DNA from: Pseudomonas putida
GTDB lineage: Bacteria > Pseudomonadota > Gammaproteobacteria > Pseudomonadales > Pseudomonadaceae
Length of the DNA: 64,000 nucleotides
Direction: 5' to 3'
Assembly: GCF_002741075.1 (NCBI RefSeq)
Contig: NZ_CP016634.1
Span: 2,960,501 to 3,024,500, forward strand
The number at the start of each line of letters is the position of its first letter. Positions within the stretch are counted from its first letter, which is position 1. Both the position numbers and the translations under genes were made by a program. Positions 1 through 9,139 of this stretch are shown piece after piece. The notes below the pieces were generated by a model that was not told where the DNA came from, ran no database searches, and saw nothing but the letters and a program-made list of their open reading frames with translations.

Positions 1-756
1 ACAGGCCCAGTGCTCGCCGAGGAACTTCTGCACCAATTGCACGGGCCCGCTGGCCTCTTCGTAGTGCGCCACCGGGGTCAGGAAGTCACGCGGATTGGCC
101 AGGCCATTGCTGCCGATCGGGCCCAGGTCCGGGATGCGCAGTGGCGCGCCATGGTTCTCGGCGATGTAGCCACGGGCCTGGCCATCGAGCAGCTCGACGC
201 GGAACTTCATGCCCCGTGGAATCACGGCGATCTCCAGCGGCTCGACCTCCATCACCCCCAGCTCGGTGGCGATGCGCAGGCGACCTTGCTCCGGCACCAG
301 CAGTAGCTCACCGTCGGCGTTGAAGAACACACGCTCCATGGAGCGGTTGGCGCGATAGATATAGATGCTCACGCCGGCGGGCTTCTCCGACGCCGAGTTG
401 GCCACCATCGGCAGCCAGCCTTCGATGAAGTCGGTAGGCTCGGACGGGATCGGCTGCGGGCTCCAACGCAGGCGGTTGGGCGTGATCGCGCCTAGCGGGC
501 CGGTCAGTGGCTGGCGCTCAAGGCGCTCGAAGCGTGGGTGCAGCGCCGACGGGCGAATGCGGTACAGCCACGTGCGACGCAGCTCGCTGCGGGCCATGGT
601 GAACGCGGTGCCCGAGAGCAGTTCGGCATACAGGCCGTAGGGGGCTTTTTGTGGGGAGTTCTGCCCGACCGGCAAGGCGCCAGGCAGCGCTTCACTGGCG
701 AACTCGTTGCCGAAGCCGCTCAGGTACTGCAGATCAGGGGAAGAATCGAGATTCAT
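1..756 (-). CDS. hmgA: Homogentisate 1,2-dioxygenase, N-terminal part
   Basis: Ring-opening iron dioxygenase of tyrosine and phenylalanine catabolism, converting homogentisate to maleylacetoacetate in the cytoplasm. The visible 252 residues start [20 protein letters not shown] and contain the family's [18 protein letters not shown] and LYRIRPS blocks. The usual length is about 430 residues, so the C-terminal half, with the iron ligands, lies outside the window to the left. The start ATG is at 754-756. The gene is divergent from hmgR, and the intergenic region carries a palindromic operator, so it is probably repressed by HmgR and induced by homogentisate. Recognition is by remembered sequence and by the neighbouring regulator. 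Confidence 0.95.
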   Translation of the reverse strand, partial: MNLDSSPDLQYLSGFGNEFASEALPGALPVGQNSPQKAPYGLYAELLSGTAFTMARSELRRTWLYRIRPSALHPRFERLERQPLTGPLGAITPNRLRWSPQPIPSEPTDFIEGWLPMVANSASEKPAGVSIYIYRANRSMERVFFNADGELLLVPEQGRLRIATELGVMEVEPLEIAVIPRGMKFRVELLDGQARGYIAENHGAPLRIPDLGPIGSNGLANPRDFLTPVAHYEEASGPVQLVQKFLGEHWAC

Positions 757-865
757 CGGTGCCTCCGGGCTCGATGAGAGCCGTTGCTGGCAGCTGGCTG
801 CTGGCCCTGTCCGGGGCGTTCCGGTGAGTACTCCAGGCGTTGCAGCGCGTCTGCATTGTTTTTGT

Positions 866-891
866 CGTAATCAGATTACGAATAACGTAAT
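866..891. promoter_or_regulatory. Probable HmgR operator
   Basis: CGTAATC-A-GATTACG at 866-880 is a perfect palindrome with an odd centre. A further half-site CGTAAT follows at 886-891, twenty bases after the first. It lies between divergent hmgA and hmgR, where HmgR of P. putida is known to bind a palindrome and repress the hmg genes. Binding here is inferred. Confidence 0.7.
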
Positions 892-942
892 TTGATTGCC
901 GAAAGGCGTCAAGCTATAAAGACGCCCACCTGTCTCCCCTGG

Positions 943-1737
943 ATGCCCAACCCCATGGCCAAAGCCAGCTCCCCTGCCGACAACGGCAAGCAGAAGGTCC
1001 GCTCGGCGGAAGTCGGCACCGACATTCTCAAGGCCCTTGCCGAACTCTCCCCATCCACTTCGCTGTCGCGACTGGCCGAACACGTAGACATGCCGGCGAG
1101 CAAGGTGCACCGCTACCTGCAGGCCCTGATCGCCAGCGGCTTCGCCGAGCAGGACCCTGCCACCAACCATTATGGGCTGGGGCGTGAGGCATTGCGGGTG
1201 GGCATGGCGGCGCTGGGCAGCATCGATGTACTGAAAGTCGCGGCGTTGCCACTGTCGCAACTGCGCGATGAGCTCAACGAGAGCTGCTTCATTGCCGTAT
1301 GGGGCAACCAAGGGGCGACGGTGGTGAGCATCGAGCCTGCGGTACGCGCAGTGACAGTGGTCACGCAGATCGGCTCGGTTCTGCCGTTGCTCAGTTCGTC
1401 CACAGGCCTGGTGTTCGCCGCTCATCTGCCGGAGCGCGAAACACTGCAATTGCGCGAACAGGAACTGGCTGCGATGAACCAGGTGTTCAGCGACTACGAG
1501 CCCCTGCTGGCAGAAATCCGAGCACGCGGCCTGCACCACGTGCATGGTTTGCTGATGCCCGGGGTGGATGCTTTGTCGGCACCGGTGTTCAACGCCATGG
1601 GCCAGATCGCCGCCGTGATGACGGTAGTCGGTCCGACATCGATCTTCCATGCCGACGAGCAAGGACCTGCGGCGAAACGCCTGCTGGCGGCGACGGGAGC
1701 CGTCAGCAGGCGAATGGGGTATGAACCACAGGCATAG
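943..1737 (+). CDS. hmgR: IclR-family repressor of the homogentisate pathway
   Basis: Transcriptional regulator of 264 residues with an N-terminal winged helix (about residues 20-85: LAEHVDMPASKVHRYLQALI) and a C-terminal IclR effector domain. In P. putida HmgR represses hmgABC and is released by homogentisate. I placed the start at the ATG at 943; a second in-frame ATG at 955 gives MAKASS and is equally possible. Neither has a strong ribosome site. An upstream in-frame TTG at 892 is less likely because it lies against the operator. The divergent hmgA gene and the palindrome between them support the assignment. Confidence 0.9.
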   Translation: MPNPMAKASSPADNGKQKVRSAEVGTDILKALAELSPSTSLSRLAEHVDMPASKVHRYLQALIASGFAEQDPATNHYGLGREALRVGMAALGSIDVLKVAALPLSQLRDELNESCFIAVWGNQGATVVSIEPAVRAVTVVTQIGSVLPLLSSSTGLVFAAHLPERETLQLREQELAAMNQVFSDYEPLLAEIRARGLHHVHGLLMPGVDALSAPVFNAMGQIAAVMTVVGPTSIFHADEQGPAAKRLLAATGAVSRRMGYEPQA

Positions 1738-1780
1738 CTCAACCGTTGAGATGCTGTCTCTAATCCCCGATGTGGCTGCT

Positions 1781-4700
1781 TCAGGTGAACTGACGAGGGA
1801 CTGACTTCTCTCGAGAAACGACCAGTTGCGTATACCACGACAACTCTTCCTCGAATCGATTATTCAACGGTCCGATTCCCGCTGAGCCAAGCTCCTTGAA
1901 CACCTCATGCCGCTCATAGAACGCTTTGAGTACCTCAAATTGCTGCTTCACCCACACACTCAGCGCGGATGACTCACCAGGAAACAACGTCGACCAGAGT
2001 TTGCTGCCTCGATCAAACAGCTGAGTACCATAGAACTTCACCACCTCGGTAAACCCAGGCAAGCTGGCGACGCCCCCGAGCAGGGATAACAGTGCCGCCG
2101 TCTTGTCGCCATCACGCAACGCCACGAGGCTGCGGTAGAACCCTTCACCGGCCTTGATGAAGCCCAGCACGATTCGCGCGGGCGGGAACGCCAGGGCGAT
2201 GGCATCCGCCACCAGGCCGACCAACCAGAACACTTCTTGGGTGATGCGCTTCGCCGCACTGTAGGCGTCGCGTTCCGCCTCGGCCAACAAACGCTTTATA
2301 CGTTGGCGTAGCGCCACCGACAGATCACGGATGTTGTACAGCACCTGCAACGACCGGGCGATCCTGTCGCTTGACGCATCTGAGGAGAGATTGCGTACGT
2401 CCTCATTCAGACCGCGGATCAACAGTTCATCGTCAACCGAAACATGCTCAAAGATCCAATCTTGCATGGCCTCGCTTTGCCACTCCCTGACGAAATCCTC
2501 GAACGTGAAGAGGTGTCGCCCATCAAGCCCATCGCTGAAATAGACCAAGGTGCCCCTCGCCTCGCTCGACTGCAGCAGGTAGCCACCGACTACCTCGGCA
2601 CCGTTGATCTTCAGCATTGCCAGCTTGCAATCGGTAACGAAACTGCCCCGGTGAAACGCCATGCAGACCGGTCTCAACCAACGGGCATGCGCCTCGCTCA
2701 GGCGTCCGCTTTGCAGCTCCATCAGACAGTCCCGTTGAATTTTCATGCCCGTGATATGGCGATACAGTTCCAACGGCCTGGATTGGGCGTCCCCCTCCGG
2801 ATCCAGATAACTCTCTTGGATTGCCTGGCAGTACTCCTCACCCAGCCTGGCGGCCCGGATGTAACCGTCGATCGTCCGGTTGTCCAAATGTGAGAGGTCC
2901 TGGCCAACGGTTGAAGTCAGCCGGGCGAAATCTCTGAAATTGAAGTCGGCGGGGTACCCACTGGCCGCCACTTGGGTCAAGGACTGACGAACGCCTTCTT
3001 CCAGTTCGACCAGAACGGTATCGGCATCGATCCAGCTTCCCTTGTTGCCTGGGTAACGGTTGATGCGCTCGCTCACGCGCTCACGGGCGTAGGCCATGAA
3101 GGTCGGCACCTCGGCCACTGTTTGGTAATCCGTCATCAGCACACGCAGCTCGTGGTCGATGTCGTTCACGCGTCGTTGCAGCGTCTCGTTCGGCTTGGGC
3201 GGCAGCTTCGGCCTGATCTCCCCAAGATCGTCGAGCACCTTCATCACCCTCAGCTTGGTCCAGTGCTGGATCACTTGTTGCCAGCCATCGACGTCCTTCG
3301 GGCGAACATTGACCGTCTCGCGTGACCATTCCTGAGGCAGTCTGGCTACAAGCTTCAGATACCGAGCCAACGCAGGGCGATCGGCATGCCGGACATGCTT
3401 GACGAGATAGTCGCGCCCCGCGGGCGTGGCACTCAACGCCCCCAATGCGAAACTCATATGCCCAGATGAATTGAACGCCTGGAAATCACCCGATGGCGAC
3501 CCGGGCGCATAGAGCACATGGATATCGTCGTTGTAGAGGTACAGGTGATCGGTCAGCAGCATTTCGCCATTGATATACAACATTGCCACATTGATCTTGC
3601 CTGCATCGGAAGGCTGCGCCCATGTGTCCTGTGCGGCCTGCTCCAACAGTCGCACCGCTCTGCGATCGAGGCCCTGGAAGTCCGCTGCCTGCCTGGCAAG
3701 TTGCAGCTTGGCATCCAGCGCCTTGCCCAGCAGGAGGCAGATCTGGGCATGCTCATAGGTCTGTTCGACATGCTCGACATAACCTCGATGCAGCTGCAAC
3801 TCGTCAGCGACCAAGCTCACACCTTCATCCCCGAGGGCGTTGCGCAAGCCCTCATGGGCGATCGCTATGGTCAGGCGGTTGCCGTGATAGGCACCGCCAC
3901 AGACCCATTCGAGCAGTGAAACGGTGTGCCGCGACGCGTCCGCTGTGAAGTCATGCCGGATATGCAGTTGCACGTGTTCAGCAGACAACGCCGGAAAGCC
4001 TTTAGCCGCCAACCAATGACCAAGGCGCTGATTGGCATAGGCGTAGAAATCACTGTGCTGGGACTGTTCGGCCAGTTCAGTCTCGGTTTCGGTGACCGCC
4101 TGATGGAGCATCGTCAACTGCTCGCTCTCGTCGGGCGACAGGTGTCGCAGCCAGTGCGGCGCCTGGTCTTTGCGCAAAGCGCTGACAGCATCGGCTACAC
4201 ATCCCTGAAGCTGCTCGAACAAGGGGACCAAGGCAACGGCAGCCTTGTTGTCATCACGCCCGGCAGCGACGCCATCGATGACCAACCGGCGTTGTAGCAA
4301 CCGCATATCCTCAAGCAGATACTCCTCAGCCGGGGCCCGTAGCGGCCTCAAACTCAGATCGACCGACGTTGCGTGCACCACGGCCGCACGTGCTTGTGGG
4401 GACAGACCCTGTGTCCAGCACCCATCGTTTTGCAGGTAGGCGAGCAGCGTGTCGGCCATACGCCGATGGTTATCGAACCAGACACCGGCTCCTAACCCAT
4501 AGAGCACAAAAGGTTCCTCGTCATCGTACAAGTTGTGGCTCAGCGCCAGAAAACCAGGAATGCGCACCTTCTCGCCCGCATCCGTATGCAGCGAGACGGT
4601 TGCCCAAACGGGGTCAGCCTCTGGTAGCAGAGCCTCTATGGCCTGCCTAGGCGCGCCATGGCGCAAGGCACGGAATCGCACCTGCAAGCTCAGCAACGCC

Positions 4701-4933
4701 CGGAGTTGCTCACCCAGCAGTGGGGACTGCTCCGCCCACCAGTGATCAGCATCGACCTGCCAGTGTTCGTCCAACCAGCGCTCGGGATCACCAAGGGCCC
4801 CATTACGAGGCGGCAAGCCGGGGACGAGAGCAACCTCGCCCTGCAACATCATGCTCAACACCACAATAGTGCTCAGGATGTCCTGAGAGCCGGCAGGCAA
4901 GGACATGGAAGGAAAGGTCAAGGGAGAATTCAT
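1781..4933 (-). CDS. Large uncharacterised protein resembling Pseudomonas dermonecrotic-toxin-domain proteins
   Basis: A 1050-residue protein starting MNSPLTFPSMSLPAGSQ at the ATG at 4933, chosen because a GAG-containing leader precedes it; an earlier start at 5029 would add 32 hydrophobic residues. The blocks IPGFLALSHNLYDDEEPFVL and LYAPGSPSGDFQAF resemble those of large Pseudomonas proteins annotated as dermonecrotic toxin domain or DUF6543 (memory, tentative). Near the C-terminus is a hydrophobic run with alternating glycines (LVGLVADAIALAFPPARIVL). There is no signal peptide, no obvious catalytic motif, and no immunity-like or secretion gene beside it. It is a single gene between hmgR and a hydrolase. 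Function is unknown; a toxin or effector role is only suggested by the resemblance. Confidence 0.55.
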   Translation of the reverse strand: MNSPLTFPSMSLPAGSQDILSTIVVLSMMLQGEVALVPGLPPRNGALGDPERWLDEHWQVDADHWWAEQSPLLGEQLRALLSLQVRFRALRHGAPRQAIEALLPEADPVWATVSLHTDAGEKVRIPGFLALSHNLYDDEEPFVLYGLGAGVWFDNHRRMADTLLAYLQNDGCWTQGLSPQARAAVVHATSVDLSLRPLRAPAEEYLLEDMRLLQRRLVIDGVAAGRDDNKAAVALVPLFEQLQGCVADAVSALRKDQAPHWLRHLSPDESEQLTMLHQAVTETETELAEQSQHSDFYAYANQRLGHWLAAKGFPALSAEHVQLHIRHDFTADASRHTVSLLEWVCGGAYHGNRLTIAIAHEGLRNALGDEGVSLVADELQLHRGYVEHVEQTYEHAQICLLLGKALDAKLQLARQAADFQGLDRRAVRLLEQAAQDTWAQPSDAGKINVAMLYINGEMLLTDHLYLYNDDIHVLYAPGSPSGDFQAFNSSGHMSFALGALSATPAGRDYLVKHVRHADRPALARYLKLVARLPQEWSRETVNVRPKDVDGWQQVIQHWTKLRVMKVLDDLGEIRPKLPPKPNETLQRRVNDIDHELRVLMTDYQTVAEVPTFMAYARERVSERINRYPGNKGSWIDADTVLVELEEGVRQSLTQVAASGYPADFNFRDFARLTSTVGQDLSHLDNRTIDGYIRAARLGEEYCQAIQESYLDPEGDAQSRPLELYRHITGMKIQRDCLMELQSGRLSEAHARWLRPVCMAFHRGSFVTDCKLAMLKINGAEVVGGYLLQSSEARGTLVYFSDGLDGRHLFTFEDFVREWQSEAMQDWIFEHVSVDDELLIRGLNEDVRNLSSDASSDRIARSLQVLYNIRDLSVALRQRIKRLLAEAERDAYSAAKRITQEVFWLVGLVADAIALAFPPARIVLGFIKAGEGFYRSLVALRDGDKTAALLSLLGGVASLPGFTEVVKFYGTQLFDRGSKLWSTLFPGESSALSVWVKQQFEVLKAFYERHEVFKELGSAGIGPLNNRFEEELSWYTQLVVSREKSVPRQFT

Positions 4934-5245
4934 GATTTCTATCTCAATGCGATGTAGGAAATCGCAATGTGCAGAAATCAGAAAAAACAAAGCGGAGGGA
5001 AATACTGATTTACGAACCTGCGCTAACACCTGAAGAAACCACTGAAAACACCTCAGTGGACCTCAAGACGGAGGGAAGATTATCGCAGGCAATGTAAAGG
5101 TGAATGTCGTAGAGAGGTATTTTTCCGATCACAGGATGCGCCTATTCTTACCGCATTGGATCGGTACGAAGGCTCCCCCCAGCCTTTCGGGCCACCAAGG
5201 TTCACCGACGTTGATTTTGAAGCTCCTTGATCTAACGTCTCGATT

Positions 5246-5273
5246 GGCCGCTGCAGTTGCAGCGGCCTTTTTT
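5246..5273 (+). terminator. Orphan intrinsic terminator
   Basis: GGCCGCTGCA (5246-5255) pairs with TGCAGCGGCC (5258-5267) and is followed by six T. No gene on the plus strand precedes it: the 354-base gap 4934-5287 holds only the divergent leader of the large toxin-like gene and a GC-rich hairpin-prone stretch near 5170-5200. It may end a small RNA, or act in reverse below another transcript. Confidence 0.55.
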
Positions 5274-5287
5274 ATGCCCGCAACACG

Positions 5288-6193
5288 CTAGGACCAGGCG
5301 ACTTTGCGTGGTACCTCGATCATCGGCTGCTCACGAAACGACAGGTAATGGCGCAACACCTGCTGCGGTGCCTCGGTGTGCGGATAATGCCCGATGCCTG
5401 GCAGCGCCACCGTGTCGGCGCCGGGCACCAGTTGCCGGTAGCGCTCGAGCATTCGCGCGCCGGACAGCGGGTCGGCCACACCGTTGATGAACCGCAGCGG
5501 CACACATCGTCGCAGCAAGGCCCCCACCCAGCGTTCACGATGCTGGCGTCGCTCGGGCAGGTAACCGATCAGCTTGTGCAGGATGCGCGTGCCACGATTG
5601 GCGACGATCAGGCTCCAGTAGTCATCCAGAGCACTTTCGCTCGGGTGCGTGCAGGGCCCATAGATATGGCTGACGTTGCGCACCAGGTCGTCGCGCCCGA
5701 AGCTGCGCGCCACCAGCCAGCCCAAGGGACTGAGCAGCAGCTTCTGCACCAGCATGACCTGGTAGCACTCCGGAAACAGCCCACTGTTGAGGAATGCGCA
5801 GCTGGCGATCTCGATGCGTTGTTCACAGTGGCGCGCCAGCAGCTCCTGGGCCACGGTGCCGCCGTAGTCGTGGGCCAGCAAATGCACGGGCTGGTCGATG
5901 TCCAGGTGGGCGAGCAGGGCCTGTTGCAGGTCGGCTTGCTCCATCAGGCTGTAATCGTGATCCAAGGGCTTGGCCGAGTCGCCGAAGCCCAGCATGTCGC
6001 AAGCGATGACGCGAAAGCGTTGGGTCAAGGGTACCCACAGGTAGTGCCAATCCCAGCTGGCCGTGGGGAAACCGTGAAGTAGAAGCAGTGGCTCTCCCTG
6101 CCCTGCAGTCCAATAGCGGATGGTCTGGCCCCGAAAGGCGAAACTCTGAGCTCGGGTACGCCAGACGCACAATGGTATTTCGGCCAGTGGCAT
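5288..6193 (-). CDS. Alpha/beta hydrolase with aspartate nucleophile
   Basis: A 301-residue cytoplasmic hydrolase. The oxyanion-hole segment LLLHGFPTASWDW is at residues 37-49. The nucleophile elbow AHDYGG puts an aspartate (D109) at the usual serine position, and the catalytic histidine is H269 in GIGHYPHTEAP. An Asp nucleophile is typical of haloalkane dehalogenases and epoxide hydrolases, so an epoxide or haloalkane substrate is possible, but the sequence does not identify it. The start ATG at 6193 gives MPLAEIPLCVWR. It is a single gene transcribed away from the lrgAB promoter region; the order matches what I recall for P. putida. Confidence 0.8.
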   Translation of the reverse strand: MPLAEIPLCVWRTRAQSFAFRGQTIRYWTAGQGEPLLLLHGFPTASWDWHYLWVPLTQRFRVIACDMLGFGDSAKPLDHDYSLMEQADLQQALLAHLDIDQPVHLLAHDYGGTVAQELLARHCEQRIEIASCAFLNSGLFPECYQVMLVQKLLLSPLGWLVARSFGRDDLVRNVSHIYGPCTHPSESALDDYWSLIVANRGTRILHKLIGYLPERRQHRERWVGALLRRCVPLRFINGVADPLSGARMLERYRQLVPGADTVALPGIGHYPHTEAPQQVLRHYLSFREQPMIEVPRKVAWS

Positions 6194-6369
6194 CAGTGTT
6201 GTCCCGGTGGATAAGTGTTGGCGTCATAAGGCAGGGCTGCGTTCATTGCAAGTTACCTCGGCACTTACATGTGCTCTCTATGTCGAGATTCAGTCTAGCC
6301 AGCGCACCGGGCGACGAAACTTGCGTTGGCAGCCAGCTTGCTGGCTTTGCAGGTCAGGGGAACGAACGG

Positions 6370-7056
6370 TCACAGCAGCCTTGCCAGCAGAGGCCCGGCG
6401 AACAGGTTGAGCAGGCCGGTGAGCACCATGACCAGGCCAGCCACCGAGCCTTCCTCGCGACCCACCTCCTGAGCGCGGCTGACCCCGGCACCATGAGCCC
6501 CAACGCCAAAGAGCGCGCCACGGGCCAAAGGCGTGCGCAGGGGCAGCACACGCAGCAGCACGCCGCCGAACATCGCACCGAGCACACCGGTGAACATGAC
6601 GAACACCGCCGTCAGCTCCGGCACGCCGCCCAGGTCTTGGGCCAGAGGCATGGCAAAGGGCGTGGTGATCGAGCGCGGCAATAACGACAGACTCACCGCA
6701 GTGTCCAGCGCCAGCAGGTGCGCCAGCCCCCAGGAACTAGCGATCGAGGCCATGCTGCCAGCCAGCATGCCTACCAGCAGGGCCGGCCAGTGGCGCGCCA
6801 GCATCGCGCGCTGCTGCCAGATCGGCACCGCGAAGGCCACGGTCACCGGACCCAGCACGCCCATCAACCAGTGGGTATCGCGCGAATACTCGGCATAGGC
6901 GGTGTGCAGTGGCACGGCCACCGCCAGCAGCAGCGCCGGCACCAGAATCAGTGGCGACAGCACGTAGCGCCCACTGCGCCGGTACAGCCAACGGCTGCCC
7001 AGGTAGGCGGCGAGGGTCAGGGCCAGCCAGAACAACGGCATCGGCTCAAGGCTCAT
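6370..7056 (-). CDS. lrgB: LrgB/CidB-family membrane protein
   Basis: A 228-residue multi-pass inner-membrane protein. The motifs RSITTPFAMPLAQDLGGVPELT and GAHGAGVSRAQEVG are characteristic of LrgB/CidB/YohK. With its partner it forms the holin/antiholin-like pair linked to murein hydrolase control and, in other bacteria, to export of overflow metabolites such as pyruvate. Its start overlaps the end of lrgA by 11 bases, so the two are co-transcribed and probably translationally coupled. The divergent LysR gene upstream is the likely regulator. Confidence 0.88.
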   Translation of the reverse strand: MSLEPMPLFWLALTLAAYLGSRWLYRRSGRYVLSPLILVPALLLAVAVPLHTAYAEYSRDTHWLMGVLGPVTVAFAVPIWQQRAMLARHWPALLVGMLAGSMASIASSWGLAHLLALDTAVSLSLLPRSITTPFAMPLAQDLGGVPELTAVFVMFTGVLGAMFGGVLLRVLPLRTPLARGALFGVGAHGAGVSRAQEVGREEGSVAGLVMVLTGLLNLFAGPLLARLL

Positions 7057-7432
7057 GGCGCAGCCTCCAGCGGCAGACCAGCTCCACCGTGACGGCGGTC
7101 ACCACCATCACCAAAAGAGTACTCACCGCGATCACCAGCAAAATGCGCCAGCCATCGCTACGCAGCAGGCCACCGTAGTCGAGCAGGCTCATCAACGCTG
7201 GGATGAAGAACAGCAGCATTTCAGCCATCAGCCAACCCGCGCCGGCCTGCAAGGTGGCGGGCTTGAGCACACCGCAAGCGAACAGCAGCAAGAGCAAGGC
7301 CAGCCCCATCACCCCGCCGGGAATCGGCCAGCCCAGCCAGCTGGACAGCTGGCCGCCGAGCAGGAACAAGGCAAGCAGGATCGCCAGCTCGACGAGCAGG
7401 CGCAGGTATTTTTTCAGTAAGGCGGGTTTCAT
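7046..7432 (-). CDS. lrgA: LrgA/CidA-family holin-like protein
   Basis: A 128-residue hydrophobic protein with about four membrane segments. It carries the LrgA/CidA signature LSSWLGWPIPGGVMGLALLL and the downstream GWLMAEMLLFFIPALMSL. It is the first gene of the lrgAB pair, reading from the intergenic region shared with a divergent LysR regulator. It is thought to assemble as a small inner-membrane pore partner of LrgB. The start at 7432 (MKPALLKKYLRL) is the only sensible ATG. Whether it behaves as the Cid (promoting) or Lrg (inhibiting) member cannot be told from sequence. Confidence 0.88.
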   Translation of the reverse strand: MKPALLKKYLRLLVELAILLALFLLGGQLSSWLGWPIPGGVMGLALLLLLFACGVLKPATLQAGAGWLMAEMLLFFIPALMSLLDYGGLLRSDGWRILLVIAVSTLLVMVVTAVTVELVCRWRLRHEP

Positions 7433-7509
7433 TGGGATGGGGTCCTCGGCTGGGGTCCATTCTAGATTTCCCCTCCCTAGGCCAGAAGCGAATTGTTAGA
7501 CTGCCAGCC

Positions 7510-7524
7510 ATTCCAAAATGGAAT
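7510..7524. promoter_or_regulatory. LysR-type box, likely autoregulatory
   Basis: ATTCCA-AAA-TGGAAT is a 15-base palindrome fitting the T-N11-A rule. It ends eight bases before the start of the LysR gene and lies in the shared promoter region with lrgAB. This suggests autoregulation plus control of lrgAB; inferred only. Confidence 0.5.
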
Positions 7525-7531
7525 TCTCAAC

Positions 7532-8419
7532 ATGGAATTCAAGCAGCTACGCAGCTTCATCGAAGTGGTGCACCGCGGGGGCTTTACCCAGGCGGCGCAG
7601 ACGCTGCACATCAGCCAGTCGGCCGTGAGCAAGCAGGTCGCCCAGCTTGAGCAGGATCTCGGCCAGCCCTTGCTGGAGCGTCAAGGCTCGCAATTGCACC
7701 TGACCGCCGCCGGGCGCATTGTCCTGGCACGCGGCGAGGCCTTGCTACGCCAGCGCCAAGAGCTACAGAACGAACTGGACGATCTCAGCCAGATGGCCCG
7801 GGGGGAACTGCGTCTGGGGTTGCCGCTGCTGGGCAGCGATGCGCTGTTCGCGGGTTTGTTCGCCGAATACCGACGGCGTCATCCGAACATCTCGATCCAG
7901 CTGATCGAAGGCGGCAGCCGCACGGTGGAGCAAGCCGTCAAAAATGGCGAACTGGAGCTCGGCGGCTGCATCACGCCCACGGACCCTGCGTTCGAGTACC
8001 AGCCATTCTGCGATGAGCCGCTCGATGCGCTATTGCCCCAGGCGCATGCCCTGGCGGGGCAATCTCAGGTAGAGCTGCTGCAGTTGGCGGACACGCCGTT
8101 TCTGCTGTATCAGCGCAGCTTCATGCTCAATGACCGCTTGCTCGGCGCGTGCCAGCAACTGGGTTTCACGCCCAAGGAAGGCGGGCGCAGCGGGCAGGCG
8201 GACTTTCTTGCCGCACTGGTGGCGGCCGGGCAAGGGGTAGTGTTGTTGCCCCGGGTCGTGGCGCGGGCATTGGAGCGGCCGGGTGTGGTACGGGTGGCAC
8301 TGAACCCGCCTGAGCTGCGCTGGGACATCGCCTTCATCTGGCGGCGCGGTGCCTACCTATCGAAGGCGGCGCAGGCGTGGTTGCAGCTCGTGCGCGAACG
8401 GTCTGCGTCCGGCCTGTAG
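7532..8419 (+). CDS. LysR-family regulator divergent from lrgAB
   Basis: A 295-residue regulator. The N-terminal winged helix-turn-helix (residues 1-60: MEFKQLRSFIEVVHRGGFTQ, then QTLHISQSAVSKQVAQLE) is followed by a periplasmic-binding-protein-like effector domain from about residue 90. The ATG at 7532 gives the standard LysR start, whereas the upstream in-frame ATG would add a non-homologous leader. Divergence from lrgAB and the palindrome at 7510-7524 suggest it controls that operon, as CidR does in Staphylococcus. The effector is unknown. Confidence 0.85.
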   Translation: MEFKQLRSFIEVVHRGGFTQAAQTLHISQSAVSKQVAQLEQDLGQPLLERQGSQLHLTAAGRIVLARGEALLRQRQELQNELDDLSQMARGELRLGLPLLGSDALFAGLFAEYRRRHPNISIQLIEGGSRTVEQAVKNGELELGGCITPTDPAFEYQPFCDEPLDALLPQAHALAGQSQVELLQLADTPFLLYQRSFMLNDRLLGACQQLGFTPKEGGRSGQADFLAALVAAGQGVVLLPRVVARALERPGVVRVALNPPELRWDIAFIWRRGAYLSKAAQAWLQLVRERSASGL

Positions 8420-8435
8420 CAACGGCGTCGTACCC

Positions 8436-8500
8436 TTCGCGGGTGAACCTATTCCCACAAGGGCTGCGCTGCCCCTGTGGGAGCGGGTTTACCCGCGAAG
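8436..8500. repeat. REP-type palindrome pair
   Basis: TTCGCGGGTGAACC and GGTTTACCCGCGAA face each other around CCCACAAGGG/CCCTGTGGG. This is the P. putida-group REP core (GCGGGTxAACCCGC with CCCACAG). Related copies lie at 12768-12833, 15298-15386, 26967-26994 and 30553-30580. It sits between the ends of two convergent genes. Confidence 0.85.
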
Positions 8501-8580
8501 CAGACACCGCCGGGCAGGACCGTTGCACCCACCCGCTCGGCGTCCCGACTGCTCCGCGAAAGAAGCGTCTCCTACCGAGA

Positions 8581-9036
8581 TCAGGCCTTGAGTGCGACCG
8601 CGAATTCGGCCAGCCACGGCTCAGCATCTGCCTCGGGCGTCACGGTCTCGCTGGCATCCAGGCGCAGCATCGGCAGCACTTCATGCACGCCCAGTTCAGC
8701 GAACAGTTCACGCATCTGTTCGCCACCCCCGCAGTACGTATCGCCATAGCTGGAATCCCCCAGGCCAATCACCGCGCCAGGCAAACCACGCCAGGCGGCC
8801 GGCAGGGTGTCGCGAATCGTGCTGTACAGCGGCATCAGGTTGTCAGGCAACTCGCCCATGCCAGTGGTCGAGGTCACGGCCAGAAACGCATCCGGGGCAA
8901 AACCCTGCAAGTCCTGCAGCGTGGCGCGGGCGGCATGCCAGGCGTCGAAACCGGCGGCCTTGAGCAGGGACTCGGCATGACGGGCGACTTCTTCGGCGGT
9001 GCCATACACCGAGCCTGAAATAATGGCGACTTTCAT
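8581..9036 (-). CDS. Flavodoxin (MioC/YqcA-like)
   Basis: A 151-residue FMN-binding electron carrier. The phosphate-binding loop is GSVYGTAEEVA (residues 8-18), followed by the STTGMGELPDN loop and the GLGDSSYGDTYCGGG loop that normally contact the isoalloxazine ring. This is the short-chain flavodoxin layout. It is a single gene convergent with the LysR gene, with a REP pair between them. The redox partner cannot be inferred from context; its neighbour across a short divergent promoter is the flavin-binding LOV protein. Confidence 0.88.
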   Translation of the reverse strand: MKVAIISGSVYGTAEEVARHAESLLKAAGFDAWHAARATLQDLQGFAPDAFLAVTSTTGMGELPDNLMPLYSTIRDTLPAAWRGLPGAVIGLGDSSYGDTYCGGGEQMRELFAELGVHEVLPMLRLDASETVTPEADAEPWLAEFAVALKA

Positions 9037-9139
9037 CGGGCAGAGGATTCCGAAACTGAGTGAAAACGAAGGATACTAGCATTCACCAGTGGCAAAAGGC
9101 CGCACTCCCACCAAAGTCCCCGCTTGCCAAGGCCCGGAA

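Noticed and set aside
871..1662. Long minus-strand open frame opposite hmgR
   Set aside because: It mirrors hmgR codons; high-GC Pseudomonas genes routinely give long antisense frames. No family similarity.
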